A stretch of 64,000 nt of DNA, from assembly GCF_009857595.1 (NCBI RefSeq), contig NZ_WWCU01000029.1:1-64000 (forward strand), read 5' to 3'. Position 1 is the first letter of the stretch. Every line of letters starts with the position of its first letter. The stretch is from Pseudoduganella aquatica (lineage in GTDB: Bacteria; Pseudomonadota; Gammaproteobacteria; Burkholderiales; Burkholderiaceae_D). This document shows, piece by piece, positions 1 to 7,092 of this stretch. The position numbers and the translations under genes are program-made. The notes below the pieces were generated by a model. That model did no database searches, was not told the DNA's origin, and saw only the letters and a program-made list of their open reading frames with translations.

Positions 1-526
1 TGGCGGCGGCCTGCGCCACGGCGCGCGGATCGCCGCCGCGCGCCTGGGCGGCGCGGTTCACCGTGTCCGCCGCCAGCCGCACAAAGGTCTTGGCGCCTTC
101 GAATTCGCGGTCCTCGCCCATCATTTCGCCCTCGGCCTCCAGTCCCAGCGCACCGCCCGCCGCCGAGGCCAGGCCACTGCCGATCTTGGCGCCCAGCGGG
201 CCGCCGAAGTAGCCGCCGATGGCGCCGCCGGCCAGCGGCAGCGCTTTCTTGGCCACGCCTTTGAGCACGCCGCCCACGGCCTGGCCTATGGGCGACTTGA
301 TCACGGAGCCAGCCACCGAGGCGGCCTTCTTCAGGAAGTTGCCGAGGAATTGTTCCAGCTCGGCCTCGTTGGTGACGGACAGCAGTTCGTTGGCCAATTC
401 CATCTCGTCCGCTTCGGACAGCAGGCCGCCCTCGCCGCTCCACTCGCCCTGGCCGAACTCGTATTGCTCGCCTTCATAGCCCATCTCCTGGCCGAATTCC
501 AGGGTGGTACGATCGATGTCATGCAT
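1..526 (-). CDS. Hypothetical protein, partial (C-terminus outside window)
   Basis: Reading leftward from an ATG at 526, the frame stays open to the window edge, so only about 175 N-terminal residues are present. The protein starts MHDIDRTTLEFGQEMGYEGE and has an acidic Glu/Gly-rich first 40 residues. A Gly/Ala-rich stretch follows (VGGVLKGVAKKALPLAGGA, then repeated GG and GA pairs) that could be a membrane-associating helical hairpin. A segment around residues 130-165 (EDREFEGAKTFVRLAADTVN) matches the equivalent segment of the gene immediately upstream, so the two are paralogues. The gene starts 19 bp after the upstream stop, which suggests one transcript. I do not recognise a named family or function. 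Confidence 0.7.
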   Translation of the reverse strand, partial: MHDIDRTTLEFGQEMGYEGEQYEFGQGEWSGEGGLLSEADEMELANELLSVTNEAELEQFLGNFLKKAASVAGSVIKSPIGQAVGGVLKGVAKKALPLAGGAIGGYFGGPLGAKIGSGLASAAGGALGLEAEGEMMGEDREFEGAKTFVRLAADTVNRAAQARGGDPRAVAQAAA

Positions 527-545
527 GATTAGCTCCCGATGGTGG

Positions 546-1139
546 TTAACAGTTGAGGACCACGATGCGCTTGCCGCTGCGCTGCCAGCGTCCCCTTGCC
601 GGCTCCTGCTGTGCCGCGCTGTGCAGCAGACCCGGCGCGTGCTTGCGCGCCGCCTGCGCCAGCGCCGCCTGCACCCTGCTTTCGGCGTCCGCCATGTTCC
701 CGTCCGGTCCGACCGGGCCGGACGCCAGCGTGCTGTTGATCAGTTCGCGCGCCAGGCGGATGAAGTGGCGCGCCAGCGCGAATTCCTTGTCCTCCGGGCT
801 GAGGCCCTCCAGCTCCAGGCCGAAGATGGCCGCGCCCCGCTGCTGCGCCGCCTTGCTGCCGAAAGGCATGGCCGCCGTCGCCGCCTGCAGCAGCGCCGAC
901 ATCAGCGCGCGGCCCAGCGGCACGCGCAGCGCGGCCCGCCCGGCCGCACCGGAGCGCGCCACCAGGCCGGCCAGGAAGGGCGCCAGCCCGGCCCCATTGC
1001 CCGCGCCGGCTTCCAGCAATTCGGCGCCATAGGTCATTTCGGCGTCGGTTTCCTGCGTCGGCGGCGGGGCCGCAGGGGCAGCCGCTGCGGATGGGAAGGC
1101 AATGTCCAGTTCTGGCAGATAGTCGAGCAGGCGGTTCAT
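546..1139 (-). CDS. Hypothetical protein, paralogue of downstream gene
   Basis: A 197-residue protein starting MNRLLDYLPELDIAFPSAAA. It has an Ala/Gly/Pro-rich N-terminal third, a Gly/Ala-rich central part, and a segment (GLELEGLSPEDKEFALARHF, then IRLARELIN) that aligns with GLEAEGEMMGEDREFEGAKT, then FVRLAADTVN in the next gene. The C-terminus is basic (ARGRWQRSGKRIVVLNC). There is no signal peptide or recognisable catalytic motif. The pair looks like a two-gene operon made by duplication. The function is unknown; the shared Glu-rich to Gly/Ala-rich to helical layout is all that can be stated. The 162 bp upstream (1140-1301) contain no gene and no obvious motif. Confidence 0.65.
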   Translation of the reverse strand: MNRLLDYLPELDIAFPSAAAAPAAPPPTQETDAEMTYGAELLEAGAGNGAGLAPFLAGLVARSGAAGRAALRVPLGRALMSALLQAATAAMPFGSKAAQQRGAAIFGLELEGLSPEDKEFALARHFIRLARELINSTLASGPVGPDGNMADAESRVQAALAQAARKHAPGLLHSAAQQEPARGRWQRSGKRIVVLNC

Positions 1140-1301
1140 GCGAAGCTCCGGTCAGGCGTGTGTACACCTGCCATTGCAAGCCGCGTGCCTGCGCGCTTGA
1201 GGCGGAACGGCCGCCGCGTTGCCGAAGTTGGCTTCGCGGCGGCCGCCGTGATGGGGAATTGCGCGAAGCGGACTTCGCGCGGAGGGGGCCGGCTTGCTTG
1301 A

Positions 1302-2201
1302 TTAGCCGAGCACGGCCAGCGTCAGCGTGGCGACGTAGCCGTCGGTGGCGTTGCCGGTCATGGCGGCCAGTTGCAGGGAATAGCCGTCGCTGAACACATT
1401 GTCGGTGGCGTAGCTGATGCGCGCCAGGTTGCTCACGCTGGCGCTGTAGCCGCTGTTCGCATAAACCTCGGTGAGCGTGGCCATGGGGAAGGTGAACTGC
1501 GAAGTCTTGATGCGGTTGGACGCGCTCGTGCTTTTGGCCAGCGTGGGATAGACCTCGAAGTGCACGTGCGGCATGCGGCCGTCGTAGCAGCCGGGGAAGA
1601 TGGTGGTGAACGTCACCTCGCCGCTGCTGTTGGCCTCCTGCACGCCGCGCAGGTAGTTCTGGTTGGTCACGCCGCTGGAATACAGCGAGTAATTGCCCGA
1701 ACGGTCGCAGTGCCACAAGTACACCGCCATGCCGCCCGCCGTGCCGCAACTGGCGTTGGCGTTGATGATCTTCAGCTTGATGGTGAGCGGCACACCGGCC
1801 GCCGTGCCGCTCATGCCGGCGAAGCTGCTGCGGATGTCCGTGCGCACCACGCCGCTCTGGTTCAGCACATTGGCTATGCCGGCGCTGGTGCTGTTGGTGC
1901 CGTCCGCTGGATACGGACCGCCGGTTTCCTCCGGAATGACACTGCAGGCGCCGCTGGTGCCGGTGCTACCCGTGCTACCCGTACTGCCGGTGCTGCCCGT
2001 GCCGGTGCCGGTGCCGGTGCCGCCGGAGCTGGTGCTGCTGCTGGCCGTGGAATCCGTGCCGCTGGAGCCGCCGCAGCCGAGGATGGGCAAGGCCGCCGCA
2101 CTGGCCATCAGCCAGCGCAAGGATTGGCGGCGGCCGGCCGCCATTTGCATCATCTTGTCCAGATCCGCCGCAAGGCCGTGGTTGTGATCGTGCGTGTGCA
2201 T
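1302..2201 (-). CDS. Intradiol ring-cleavage dioxygenase-like Tat lipoprotein
   Basis: A 299-aa member of the intradiol dioxygenase (protocatechuate/catechol dioxygenase beta-like) fold. The His-rich N-terminus is followed by a twin-arginine signal (RR at 24-25) and a lipobox ending at Cys43, so the protein is probably exported folded and lipid-anchored. A Ser/Gly/Thr linker (about 48-84) precedes the domain. The PEETGGPYP motif (about 90-98), VYLWHCDRSGNY (160-171), FTTIFPGCYDGRMPHVHFEV with Tyr206, His212 and His214 are the family's iron-site motifs. Such exported members have no settled substrate; aromatic ring cleavage in the envelope is an inference. An AAGGA ribosome-binding site precedes the ATG at 2201. 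The gene lies 10 bp after the Ser-rich gene and probably belongs to the CpxP-like operon. Confidence 0.85.
   Translation of the reverse strand: MHTHDHNHGLAADLDKMMQMAAGRRQSLRWLMASAAALPILGCGGSSGTDSTASSSTSSGGTGTGTGTGSTGSTGSTGSTGTSGACSVIPEETGGPYPADGTNSTSAGIANVLNQSGVVRTDIRSSFAGMSGTAAGVPLTIKLKIINANASCGTAGGMAVYLWHCDRSGNYSLYSSGVTNQNYLRGVQEANSSGEVTFTTIFPGCYDGRMPHVHFEVYPTLAKSTSASNRIKTSQFTFPMATLTEVYANSGYSASVSNLARISYATDNVFSDGYSLQLAAMTGNATDGYVATLTLAVLG
1955..2023. repeat. Low-complexity tandem repeat inside dioxygenase gene
   Basis: Short tandem units of GGTGCTACCC/GGTGCTGCCC type and then GGTGCC units encode the (Gly-Ser-Thr) linker of the dioxygenase-like lipoprotein. Repeats of this kind can change length by slippage. 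Here most units are 3, 6 or 9 bp, so length changes would keep the frame and only alter the linker between the lipid anchor and the domain. Confidence 0.7.
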
Positions 2202-2211
2202 AGACTGTCCT

Positions 2212-2844
2212 TTATACCGAAGTGTTGATCAAATTGCCGCTGGTGCCGGCATTGGGCAGCTTGTCCGACAGCGCCTGCAGGAAACTGGCCAGCTTGCTGC
2301 CGCTGTTGGAGGCGTCGCTGCCGAGCGCTTCGAGCAGGCTTTGGAACGAGGACTGCAGCGCGCTGCCGCTGTCCTCCGTGCCGTCGCTGCCGGCGGTCTC
2401 GCCGGACGAGCCCAGCTTCGAGATAAGGCTTTGCAGATCCGCCTCCAGCTTGCCTGGGCCACCCGGGCCGCGTGGGCCGCCCGCGCCGCCCGGCGGGCCA
2501 TACGCCTGCCCGTCGCTGGACGAGGAAGACGATTCCGAGGACGACGCGCCCTGCTCGTGCAAGGCGCCCATCAGCTCATGCAGGAAGCTGCCCAGCGCCT
2601 GCGCGGCATTGCCGCTGCTGCTGGCGTCGGAGCTGGCGCCATCGGCGGTGGCGCTGTCGCCTGCCGACATGCCGAGCGACTCCAGCACGCTGGCAATGGC
2701 GTCGATAAGGCCTCCGCCGGACGGTGGCGGCGGCGGGCCATTGCCCACCTGGCCACTTTCACCGCTGGCATTGGCGGAACCGAGTTTGCTCACATAGCTC
2801 AACTGGCTGGTTGCGCTGCTGGAAGTCAGGGAACTGATGGTCAT
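2212..2844 (-). CDS. Ser/Gly/Pro-rich hypothetical protein in CpxP-like operon
   Basis: A 210-aa protein starting MTISSLTSSSATSQLSYVSK. The start at 2844 is chosen because AGGAGA lies just upstream. It has no classical signal peptide. A Pro/Gly run (PPPPPSGGG, about 38-46), a Ser run (about 105-111) and a collagen-like GPPGGAGGPRGPGGPG segment (about 115-130) separate amphipathic helical segments such as LIDAIASVLESLG, ALGSFLHELMGALHE, LEADLQSLISKL and LQSSFQSLLEALG. The family is not recognised. It sits 20 bp after the CpxP/Spy-like gene and 10 bp before the dioxygenase-like gene, so it is probably co-expressed under CpxR control. Its Ser-rich N-terminus recalls that of the FlxA-like gene at 5984-6322, which also has a CpxR box. 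Confidence 0.75.
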   Translation of the reverse strand: MTISSLTSSSATSQLSYVSKLGSANASGESGQVGNGPPPPPSGGGLIDAIASVLESLGMSAGDSATADGASSDASSSGNAAQALGSFLHELMGALHEQGASSSESSSSSSDGQAYGPPGGAGGPRGPGGPGKLEADLQSLISKLGSSGETAGSDGTEDSGSALQSSFQSLLEALGSDASNSGSKLASFLQALSDKLPNAGTSGNLINTSV

Positions 2845-2864
2845 GCTTTTTCTCCTTGCTCGAT

Positions 2865-3425
2865 TTATGGTTTTTCGCGTGCCGGGAAGCCTTGGCGCGG
2901 CGGCTTGCGCTGGTCCAGCTGTTTGCGCTGCTCGGGCGTCAACACGCCCAGCAGCTTCTGTTCGGTGCGCACGCGCTGCAATTCCATGTTGGAGATGGCC
3001 TGCGCGGCGGCCTGCGCCAGCGACACCGCCTTGGCGTCGTCGAATTTCTCCGCCTTGCCCATCGCGTCCAGCGCCTCCTGCGCCTTGCGCAGCGCCCTGG
3101 ACTGCTCGCGGATATACGGTTCCTGCGTGTGCAGAATGGTGAACACCTTGTCCTGCTGCGCTTCGCTCAGGTCCAGGCCGTGCATGAAATGCGGGCCGCC
3201 ATGGGGGCCACGCTCGCCATCCGGGCCGCCACGGCCGCCCATGCGGGGGCCGGGACCAGGGCCGCCGGGCGGCATGCCTGGGCCGCCTTCGGCGCGCGGG
3301 CCGGGCGGCGGCGCGTCGAAGCCTTCGTCGCCGCTGGACAGGCCGTTGGCCGCATGCGACGCCAGCGGCAATGCCAGCGCGGCGGCCAGCAGGAGGTGTT
3401 GCAGGTGGATTTTCTTGGTTTTCAT
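2865..3425 (-). CDS. CpxP/Spy-family periplasmic protein (LTxxQ motifs)
   Basis: A 186-aa protein. The start MKTKKIHLQHLL at 3425 is preferred over an upstream in-frame ATG because it gives a clean signal peptide (cleavage after about residue 25, SHA-AN) and has GGAG upstream. The mature part has the two Spy/CpxP signatures in degenerate form: LSEAQQDKVF and LTPEQRKQLDQ. Helices rich in Gln, Lys and Glu lie between them. The family comprises periplasmic chaperones or sensor inhibitors in envelope stress; CpxP binds and damps CpxA. Unusually, a Gly/Pro/Arg/His-rich insertion of about 45 residues (PGMPPGGPGPGPRMGGRGG and following) precedes the helical domain. The gene is divergent from cpxRA with two CpxR boxes between them, the classic cpxP arrangement. 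Confidence 0.85.
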   Translation of the reverse strand: MKTKKIHLQHLLLAAALALPLASHAANGLSSGDEGFDAPPPGPRAEGGPGMPPGGPGPGPRMGGRGGPDGERGPHGGPHFMHGLDLSEAQQDKVFTILHTQEPYIREQSRALRKAQEALDAMGKAEKFDDAKAVSLAQAAAQAISNMELQRVRTEQKLLGVLTPEQRKQLDQRKPPRQGFPAREKP

Positions 3426-3495
3426 GTCTGCTCCAGATGATTCGTAAGGAGCAGCCATTGTCCGGCCGGGCCATGTAAAGTGCAGTTAGGACAAC

Positions 3496-3510
3496 GTAAA
3501 TCGGTGTAAA
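3496..3510. promoter_or_regulatory. CpxR box 1 (GTAAATCGGTGTAAA)
   Basis: An exact match to the known CpxR operator, GTAAA-N5-GTAAA. It lies 71 bp upstream of the CpxP/Spy-like start and 91 bp upstream of cpxR, in the divergent intergenic region. A further single GTAAA half-site lies at 3475-3479, nearer the cpxP-like gene. Confidence 0.85.
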
Positions 3511-3520
3511 GACGGCGGGT

Positions 3521-3535
3521 GTAAATCGGGGTAAA
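3521..3535. promoter_or_regulatory. CpxR box 2 (GTAAATCGGGGTAAA)
   Basis: A second exact GTAAA-N5-GTAAA box, 25 bp from the first (centre to centre). A possible cpxR -10 (TATGAT, 3564-3569) would put the -35 region at about 3541-3546, directly after this box. That spacing is typical of activation, and it supports autoregulation of cpxRA. Confidence 0.85.
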
Positions 3536-3600
3536 AGCACGCTTCGGCCGGCATCGAGTTTGTTATGATGGGTAAATCGACAACCACGAAACACGCGGCA

Positions 3601-4290
3601 ATGAGCAAGGTACTGTTAATAGACGACGACATCGAACTGGTGGGCATGTTCCGCGAATACCTTGAGCAGGAAGGCTTTGAGGTCAGCACCGCGCACGACG
3701 GCGAGGCCGGCGCCGCCGCCGCCTTGTCCGGCTTGTACGCCATCGCCGTGCTGGATGTGATGATGCCGCGCATGAACGGCCTGGAGACGCTGCGCCGCAT
3801 CCGCAGCCACAGCCGCATGCCCATCCTGATGCTCACCGCGCGCGGCGACGACACCGACCGCATCGTGGGCCTGGAACTGGGCGCGGACGACTACGTGGCC
3901 AAGCCCTGCACGCCGCGCGAGCTGACCGCCCGCATCCGCGCCATCCTGCGCCGCACGCTGGGCACACCGATGGACGCCGGCGGCACCCAGCCGCTGGCCG
4001 TGGGCCAGCTCACCATGTGGCCCGAGCAGCGCCGCGCCAGCTGGGCCGGCGCCCCACTGGAGCTGACCAGCACCGAATTCAATCTGCTGGAAGTACTGGC
4101 GCGCCACGCGGGCAAGCCGGTCAGCAAGAACGTGCTGTCCGAGCAGGGCCTGGGCCGGCCCATGGCGCGCTTTGACCGCAATATCGATGTGCACCTGAGC
4201 AGCTTGCGCCACAAGCTCGGCACCATCGCCGACGGCCGCTCCTGCCTGCAGACCGTCTACCGCCTGGGCTACCAGCTGATCAAGGAGTAG
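3601..4290 (+). CDS. cpxR: CpxR-type OmpR-family response regulator
   Basis: A 229-aa two-domain response regulator. Receiver domain, residues 2-115: acidic pocket DDD at 8-10, phospho-acceptor Asp52 in VLDVMMP, TAR motif and Lys near 102 in YVAKP. Winged-helix effector domain, residues about 130-228, with the recognition-helix region FDRNIDVHLSSLRHKLG close to CpxR's. The start MSKVLLIDDD at 3601 is preferred over an in-frame ATG at 3565 because the receiver strand begins there in the family. The CpxR assignment rests on three things: similarity (MLTARG, LELGADDY), the adjacent CpxP/Spy-like gene, and exact CpxR boxes upstream. It acts with the kinase that starts 2 bp downstream of its stop. 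Confidence 0.92.
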   Translation: MSKVLLIDDDIELVGMFREYLEQEGFEVSTAHDGEAGAAAALSGLYAIAVLDVMMPRMNGLETLRRIRSHSRMPILMLTARGDDTDRIVGLELGADDYVAKPCTPRELTARIRAILRRTLGTPMDAGGTQPLAVGQLTMWPEQRRASWAGAPLELTSTEFNLLEVLARHAGKPVSKNVLSEQGLGRPMARFDRNIDVHLSSLRHKLGTIADGRSCLQTVYRLGYQLIKE

Positions 4291-4292
4291 CC

Positions 4293-5987
4293 GTGGGCCG
4301 TTTGTTCTGGAAGTTCTTCTTCTCCATACTGCTGGCGCAGTTGGTGGCGGCGGTAGGCATAGGCGGCGCCATCTGGCTCAAGAACCGCGACAACGCGCCG
4401 CCCCGCCAGCAGGATATCGACACCGGCCCGCGCGCCGAGGACGCGATTGAATCGGCCGCCGCCACGCTGGAATTCGGCGGCGTGAGCGCGCTGCAAAGCC
4501 TGCTGGAGAATATGAACCGGCACCGCGTCTATGCGGTCAGCGAGCAAGGGCGCGAGCTGCTGGGACGCATCGTCAAGCCGGGCATGATACTGGAGGCGCG
4601 GCGCCTGCTGAAACAGGACGGCGCGCAGCGCGTCGTGCGCGAAGTGCGGGCGGCGGACGGCCACCGCTACACGCTGTTCCTGCCTTCCCGCGAGCATCTG
4701 GGCGAACGCCTGGGCGGCGCGCCGCTGCTCGGCAGCCTGGCCGGCATAGCCAGCGTGCCTTTCGAAGGCCGCAACCCCGGCTACTGGCGCAATCAAAACG
4801 ACTGGCGAGGCCCGAACGACTGGCGCGGCCCCAACCCGGCATTCGGTCCATCAAACGGCGGCGCCCCCCTGCCCGGCATGGTCCCAGGCCCGAACGGCCG
4901 CGGCGACCCACCCGGCGGCGCGCAGGCGGCCGGCCCCGGCGGCCCGAGGTCCGGTTCCGGGGCTGGTCCCGGCTTTGGCCCAGGGTCCGGCCCCGGCTTC
5001 GGTCCCGGCGCCGGCCCCAACGCCGGCCCGCAAGGTCCGCCGCAGCGCTTCCAGCCCATGACGCCTTTCATTCCCATCGCCGCCGCCGTGCTGGCCAGCC
5101 TGCTGTTCGCCGCCCTGCTGGCCTGGTACTTCGCGCGCCCCATCCGCTCGCTGCGGCAGGCATTCGAAGCCGCCTCGCAAGGCGACCTTGCGCCCCGCTT
5201 CGCCCAGGTCTCCGGCAAGCGCGGCGATGAACTGAGCGACCTGGGACGCGACTTCGACCGCATGACAGCCCGCCTGCGCAGCCTGATGGATGCCCAGACC
5301 CGCTTGCTGCACGACGTCTCCCACGAACTGCGCTCGCCGCTGGCACGCCTGCAAGCCGCCATCGGCCTGGCGCACCAGCAGCCGGACAAGGCCCACGCCA
5401 CCATGGAGCGCATCGAGCGCGAGAGCGTGCGCATGGACAAACTGGTGGGCGAGCTGCTCACCCTGGCCCGCCTGGAAACAGGCCCCATCACCTCGGCCGG
5501 GGAAGCCATCAGCATGGCCGAGCTGCTGGACGAAATCGTGGCGGACGCCGAATTCGAGGCCGCCTCGCACGACAGGGCCATCGAACTGCGCGGCAGCGCC
5601 GACGTGGCCGTGAACGGCCAGGCGGACCTGCTTGCGCGCGCGATTGAAAACATTGTGCGCAACGCCATCAAGCACAGTCCCGCCGGCGGCACGGTGCGCG
5701 TGGAGCTGCACACGGACGAAGCGACGGACCGCCTGCTGATACGCGTGCTCGATCACGGCCCCGGCGTGGCCCAGGCCGACCTGCAAGCCATCTTCGAGCC
5801 ATTCTTCCGCAGCAGCGGCACGCTCAAGGACGTGGAAGGCCACGGCCTGGGGCTGGCGATTGCGCAGCAGGTGGTGCAAGGGCACGGCGGCAGCATTGCC
5901 GCCCGCAACCGCGAAGAAGGCGGCTTGTGCGTGGAAGTCGCGCTGCCGATTGCGCAGCACGACAATGGGGAACGGAGCAAGGTCTAG
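4293..5987 (+). CDS. cpxA: CpxA-type sensor histidine kinase with Gly/Pro-rich sensor insert
   Basis: A 564-aa membrane kinase with a GTG start 2 bp after cpxR, so translation is probably coupled. TM1 is about residues 5-28 and TM2 about 255-280. HAMP is about 281-335. HisKA has phospho-acceptor His344 in HDVSHELRSPL, and HATPase_c carries N (NIVRNAIKHSP), DHGPGV and GHGLGLAIAQQVV boxes. The odd part is periplasmic. After the sensor fold comes a low-complexity stretch of about 90 residues (about 165-255). It begins with NPGYWRNQNDWRGPNDWRGP and continues with repeated GPG-F/S/A-GPG units. Such a linker is absent from enterobacterial CpxA and resembles the Gly/Pro insert of the CpxP-like partner. 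The 3' end overlaps the convergent FlxA-like gene by 4 bp. Confidence 0.9.
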   Translation: MGRLFWKFFFSILLAQLVAAVGIGGAIWLKNRDNAPPRQQDIDTGPRAEDAIESAAATLEFGGVSALQSLLENMNRHRVYAVSEQGRELLGRIVKPGMILEARRLLKQDGAQRVVREVRAADGHRYTLFLPSREHLGERLGGAPLLGSLAGIASVPFEGRNPGYWRNQNDWRGPNDWRGPNPAFGPSNGGAPLPGMVPGPNGRGDPPGGAQAAGPGGPRSGSGAGPGFGPGSGPGFGPGAGPNAGPQGPPQRFQPMTPFIPIAAAVLASLLFAALLAWYFARPIRSLRQAFEAASQGDLAPRFAQVSGKRGDELSDLGRDFDRMTARLRSLMDAQTRLLHDVSHELRSPLARLQAAIGLAHQQPDKAHATMERIERESVRMDKLVGELLTLARLETGPITSAGEAISMAELLDEIVADAEFEAASHDRAIELRGSADVAVNGQADLLARAIENIVRNAIKHSPAGGTVRVELHTDEATDRLLIRVLDHGPGVAQADLQAIFEPFFRSSGTLKDVEGHGLGLAIAQQVVQGHGGSIAARNREEGGLCVEVALPIAQHDNGERSKV

Positions 5988-6322
5988 GCAGTCGTATCGA
6001 TAATACTGCCAACGGTGGAACTGGACGAGCGCGGCGCGCTCGCCTGCTGGGCAGGCTGCGCCGTCGATTGCGCCGCCTGGCTGGCCTGCGCCGCCTTCTG
6101 CGCTTCCTGCGCCTGCAACTGGGCGATCTGCGCCTGCACGGCCTGAACCTGCTGCGAAATCTGCTCCGCCTGTTTCTGGCCAGCCTCGCTGGTATCCTTC
6201 TGCGCTTCGCTCAACTGCTTCTGCAGCGACACCAGCTGCTTTTGCAGCGCCGCCACCGTGCTCGAACTGCTGCCGGACACACTGGCCGAGCTTGCGCTAC
6301 CGCTGCTGATTGCCGTCACCAT
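5984..6322 (-). CDS. FlxA-like coiled-coil protein
   Basis: A 112-aa protein starting MVTAISSGSASSASVSGSSS, with a Ser-rich N-terminus and a heptad-patterned coiled coil at about residues 24-85 (VAALQKQLVSLQKQLSEAQK, then a run of Gln/Ala heptads). An Ala/Gln/Ser tail follows. The layout fits the FlxA-like family, small coiled-coil proteins first described as flagellar-regulon members in E. coli. The molecular role is unknown. A GGAGG ribosome-binding site lies just upstream of the ATG, immediately after a perfect 9-bp inverted repeat. An exact CpxR box lies 71 bp upstream. It therefore looks like a Cpx target, not a flagellar gene, in this organism; that is inference. Confidence 0.8.
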   Translation of the reverse strand: MVTAISSGSASSASVSGSSSSTVAALQKQLVSLQKQLSEAQKDTSEAGQKQAEQISQQVQAVQAQIAQLQAQEAQKAAQASQAAQSTAQPAQQASAPRSSSSTVGSIIDTTA

Positions 6323-6332
6323 GCTACACCTC

Positions 6333-6355
6333 CATCTTTATCATTCATAAAGATG
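6333..6355. repeat. Perfect inverted repeat in 5' leader of FlxA-like gene
   Basis: CATCTTTAT and ATAAAGATG arms of 9 bp flank a 5-nt loop. On the minus strand the stem ends next to the GGAGG ribosome-binding site of the FlxA-like gene. It could be a leader hairpin that affects translation or mRNA stability, or an operator overlapping the promoter. A possible promoter is TTGGCA (complement of 6363-6368), 17 bp, then AATGAT. Confidence 0.6.
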
Positions 6356-6393
6356 GTAACGGTGCCAATTCCGGCGGCTCAACCCTGCGAAGT

Positions 6394-6408
6394 GTAAAGC
6401 CAGGTAAA
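6394..6408. promoter_or_regulatory. CpxR box 3 (GTAAAGCCAGGTAAA)
   Basis: The third exact GTAAA-N5-GTAAA match in this locus. It lies upstream of the leftward FlxA-like gene (start 6322) and just past the stop of the Ysc84-type lipoprotein gene. It lies about 25 bp upstream of the candidate -35, compatible with activation. Confidence 0.8.
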
Positions 6409-6416
6409 GACGGCGC

Positions 6417-6998
6417 TCACAGGTCCAGGCGCGACACCTTGGTGCCCTCCAGCGTGAGGTTGGCCATCAGGCCCGCATTGGTGAGCACCAGCGCCTGCAC
6501 CGGGCTGTTGGCGGTAGCCGTGTCGACCTCGCCGTTCACGCCCACCTTGATGACAGCCACCGATGCATCCACGCCCGCCGTCCAGCCTTTGCTCTGGCCG
6601 AACTTGCTGAACGCTTCCTGCGTCATGAACAGCAGCACCACCGCCTTGGACTGTGCGCCCGCCTGCAAGCCCACGGAGGCCGAGGCCATGCTGTAGTAGC
6701 CGCCATGCTCGCTCTTCACGCGCAAAGCGCCCTTGCCGTACTCGCCGCCCACCACCAGGCCGGCCGCCAGCACGCGAGGGAATACCAGGACAGCGTTGGA
6801 TTTGGCCACCAGCTCGCGCGAGCCCTTCACTTCCGCGTAGAGGCGGTTCAGGGTGCTGTCGACGCCGTTGTCGATCTCGGTGCGCACGGCGCCGGCATCG
6901 GCCTTGCCGGAGGTGGTGGTGGTAGTGCAGCCCGTCAGCGCGGCGCCGGCAAAGGCCAGCGCCGCAGCGGATGTGATGAGGAAGGTACGCTTATGCAT
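6417..6998 (-). CDS. Ysc84-domain lipoprotein (BPSL1445-type)
   Basis: A 193-aa exported lipoprotein. Signal peptide MKHR-type: MHKRTFLITSAAALAFAGAALTGC, with lipobox LTGC and acyl-Cys24, then a Thr/Ser linker. The body (AVLVFPRVLAAGLVVGGEYG, KGALRVKSEHGGYYSMASAS, VGLQAGAQSKAVVLLFM, then the C-terminal TNAGLMANLTLEGTKVSRLD) is the Ysc84/SYLF-type fold common in proteobacterial lipoproteins. Eukaryotic SYLF domains bind phosphoinositides and actin. The bacterial role is not established; it is often placed among envelope-stress or surface-antigen genes. The stop lies 9 bp from the CpxR box of the next gene. Confidence 0.85.
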   Translation of the reverse strand: MHKRTFLITSAAALAFAGAALTGCTTTTTSGKADAGAVRTEIDNGVDSTLNRLYAEVKGSRELVAKSNAVLVFPRVLAAGLVVGGEYGKGALRVKSEHGGYYSMASASVGLQAGAQSKAVVLLFMTQEAFSKFGQSKGWTAGVDASVAVIKVGVNGEVDTATANSPVQALVLTNAGLMANLTLEGTKVSRLDL

Positions 6999-7092
6999 GG
7001 AGCTCTCCAGTCGTCAGGGTCAGCGAATCTTTGCAATTCTGACACCTTGCGCGCAGCAGAGCCTCTCCCTTCCGAAGCAGGCCAGAGGAAAA

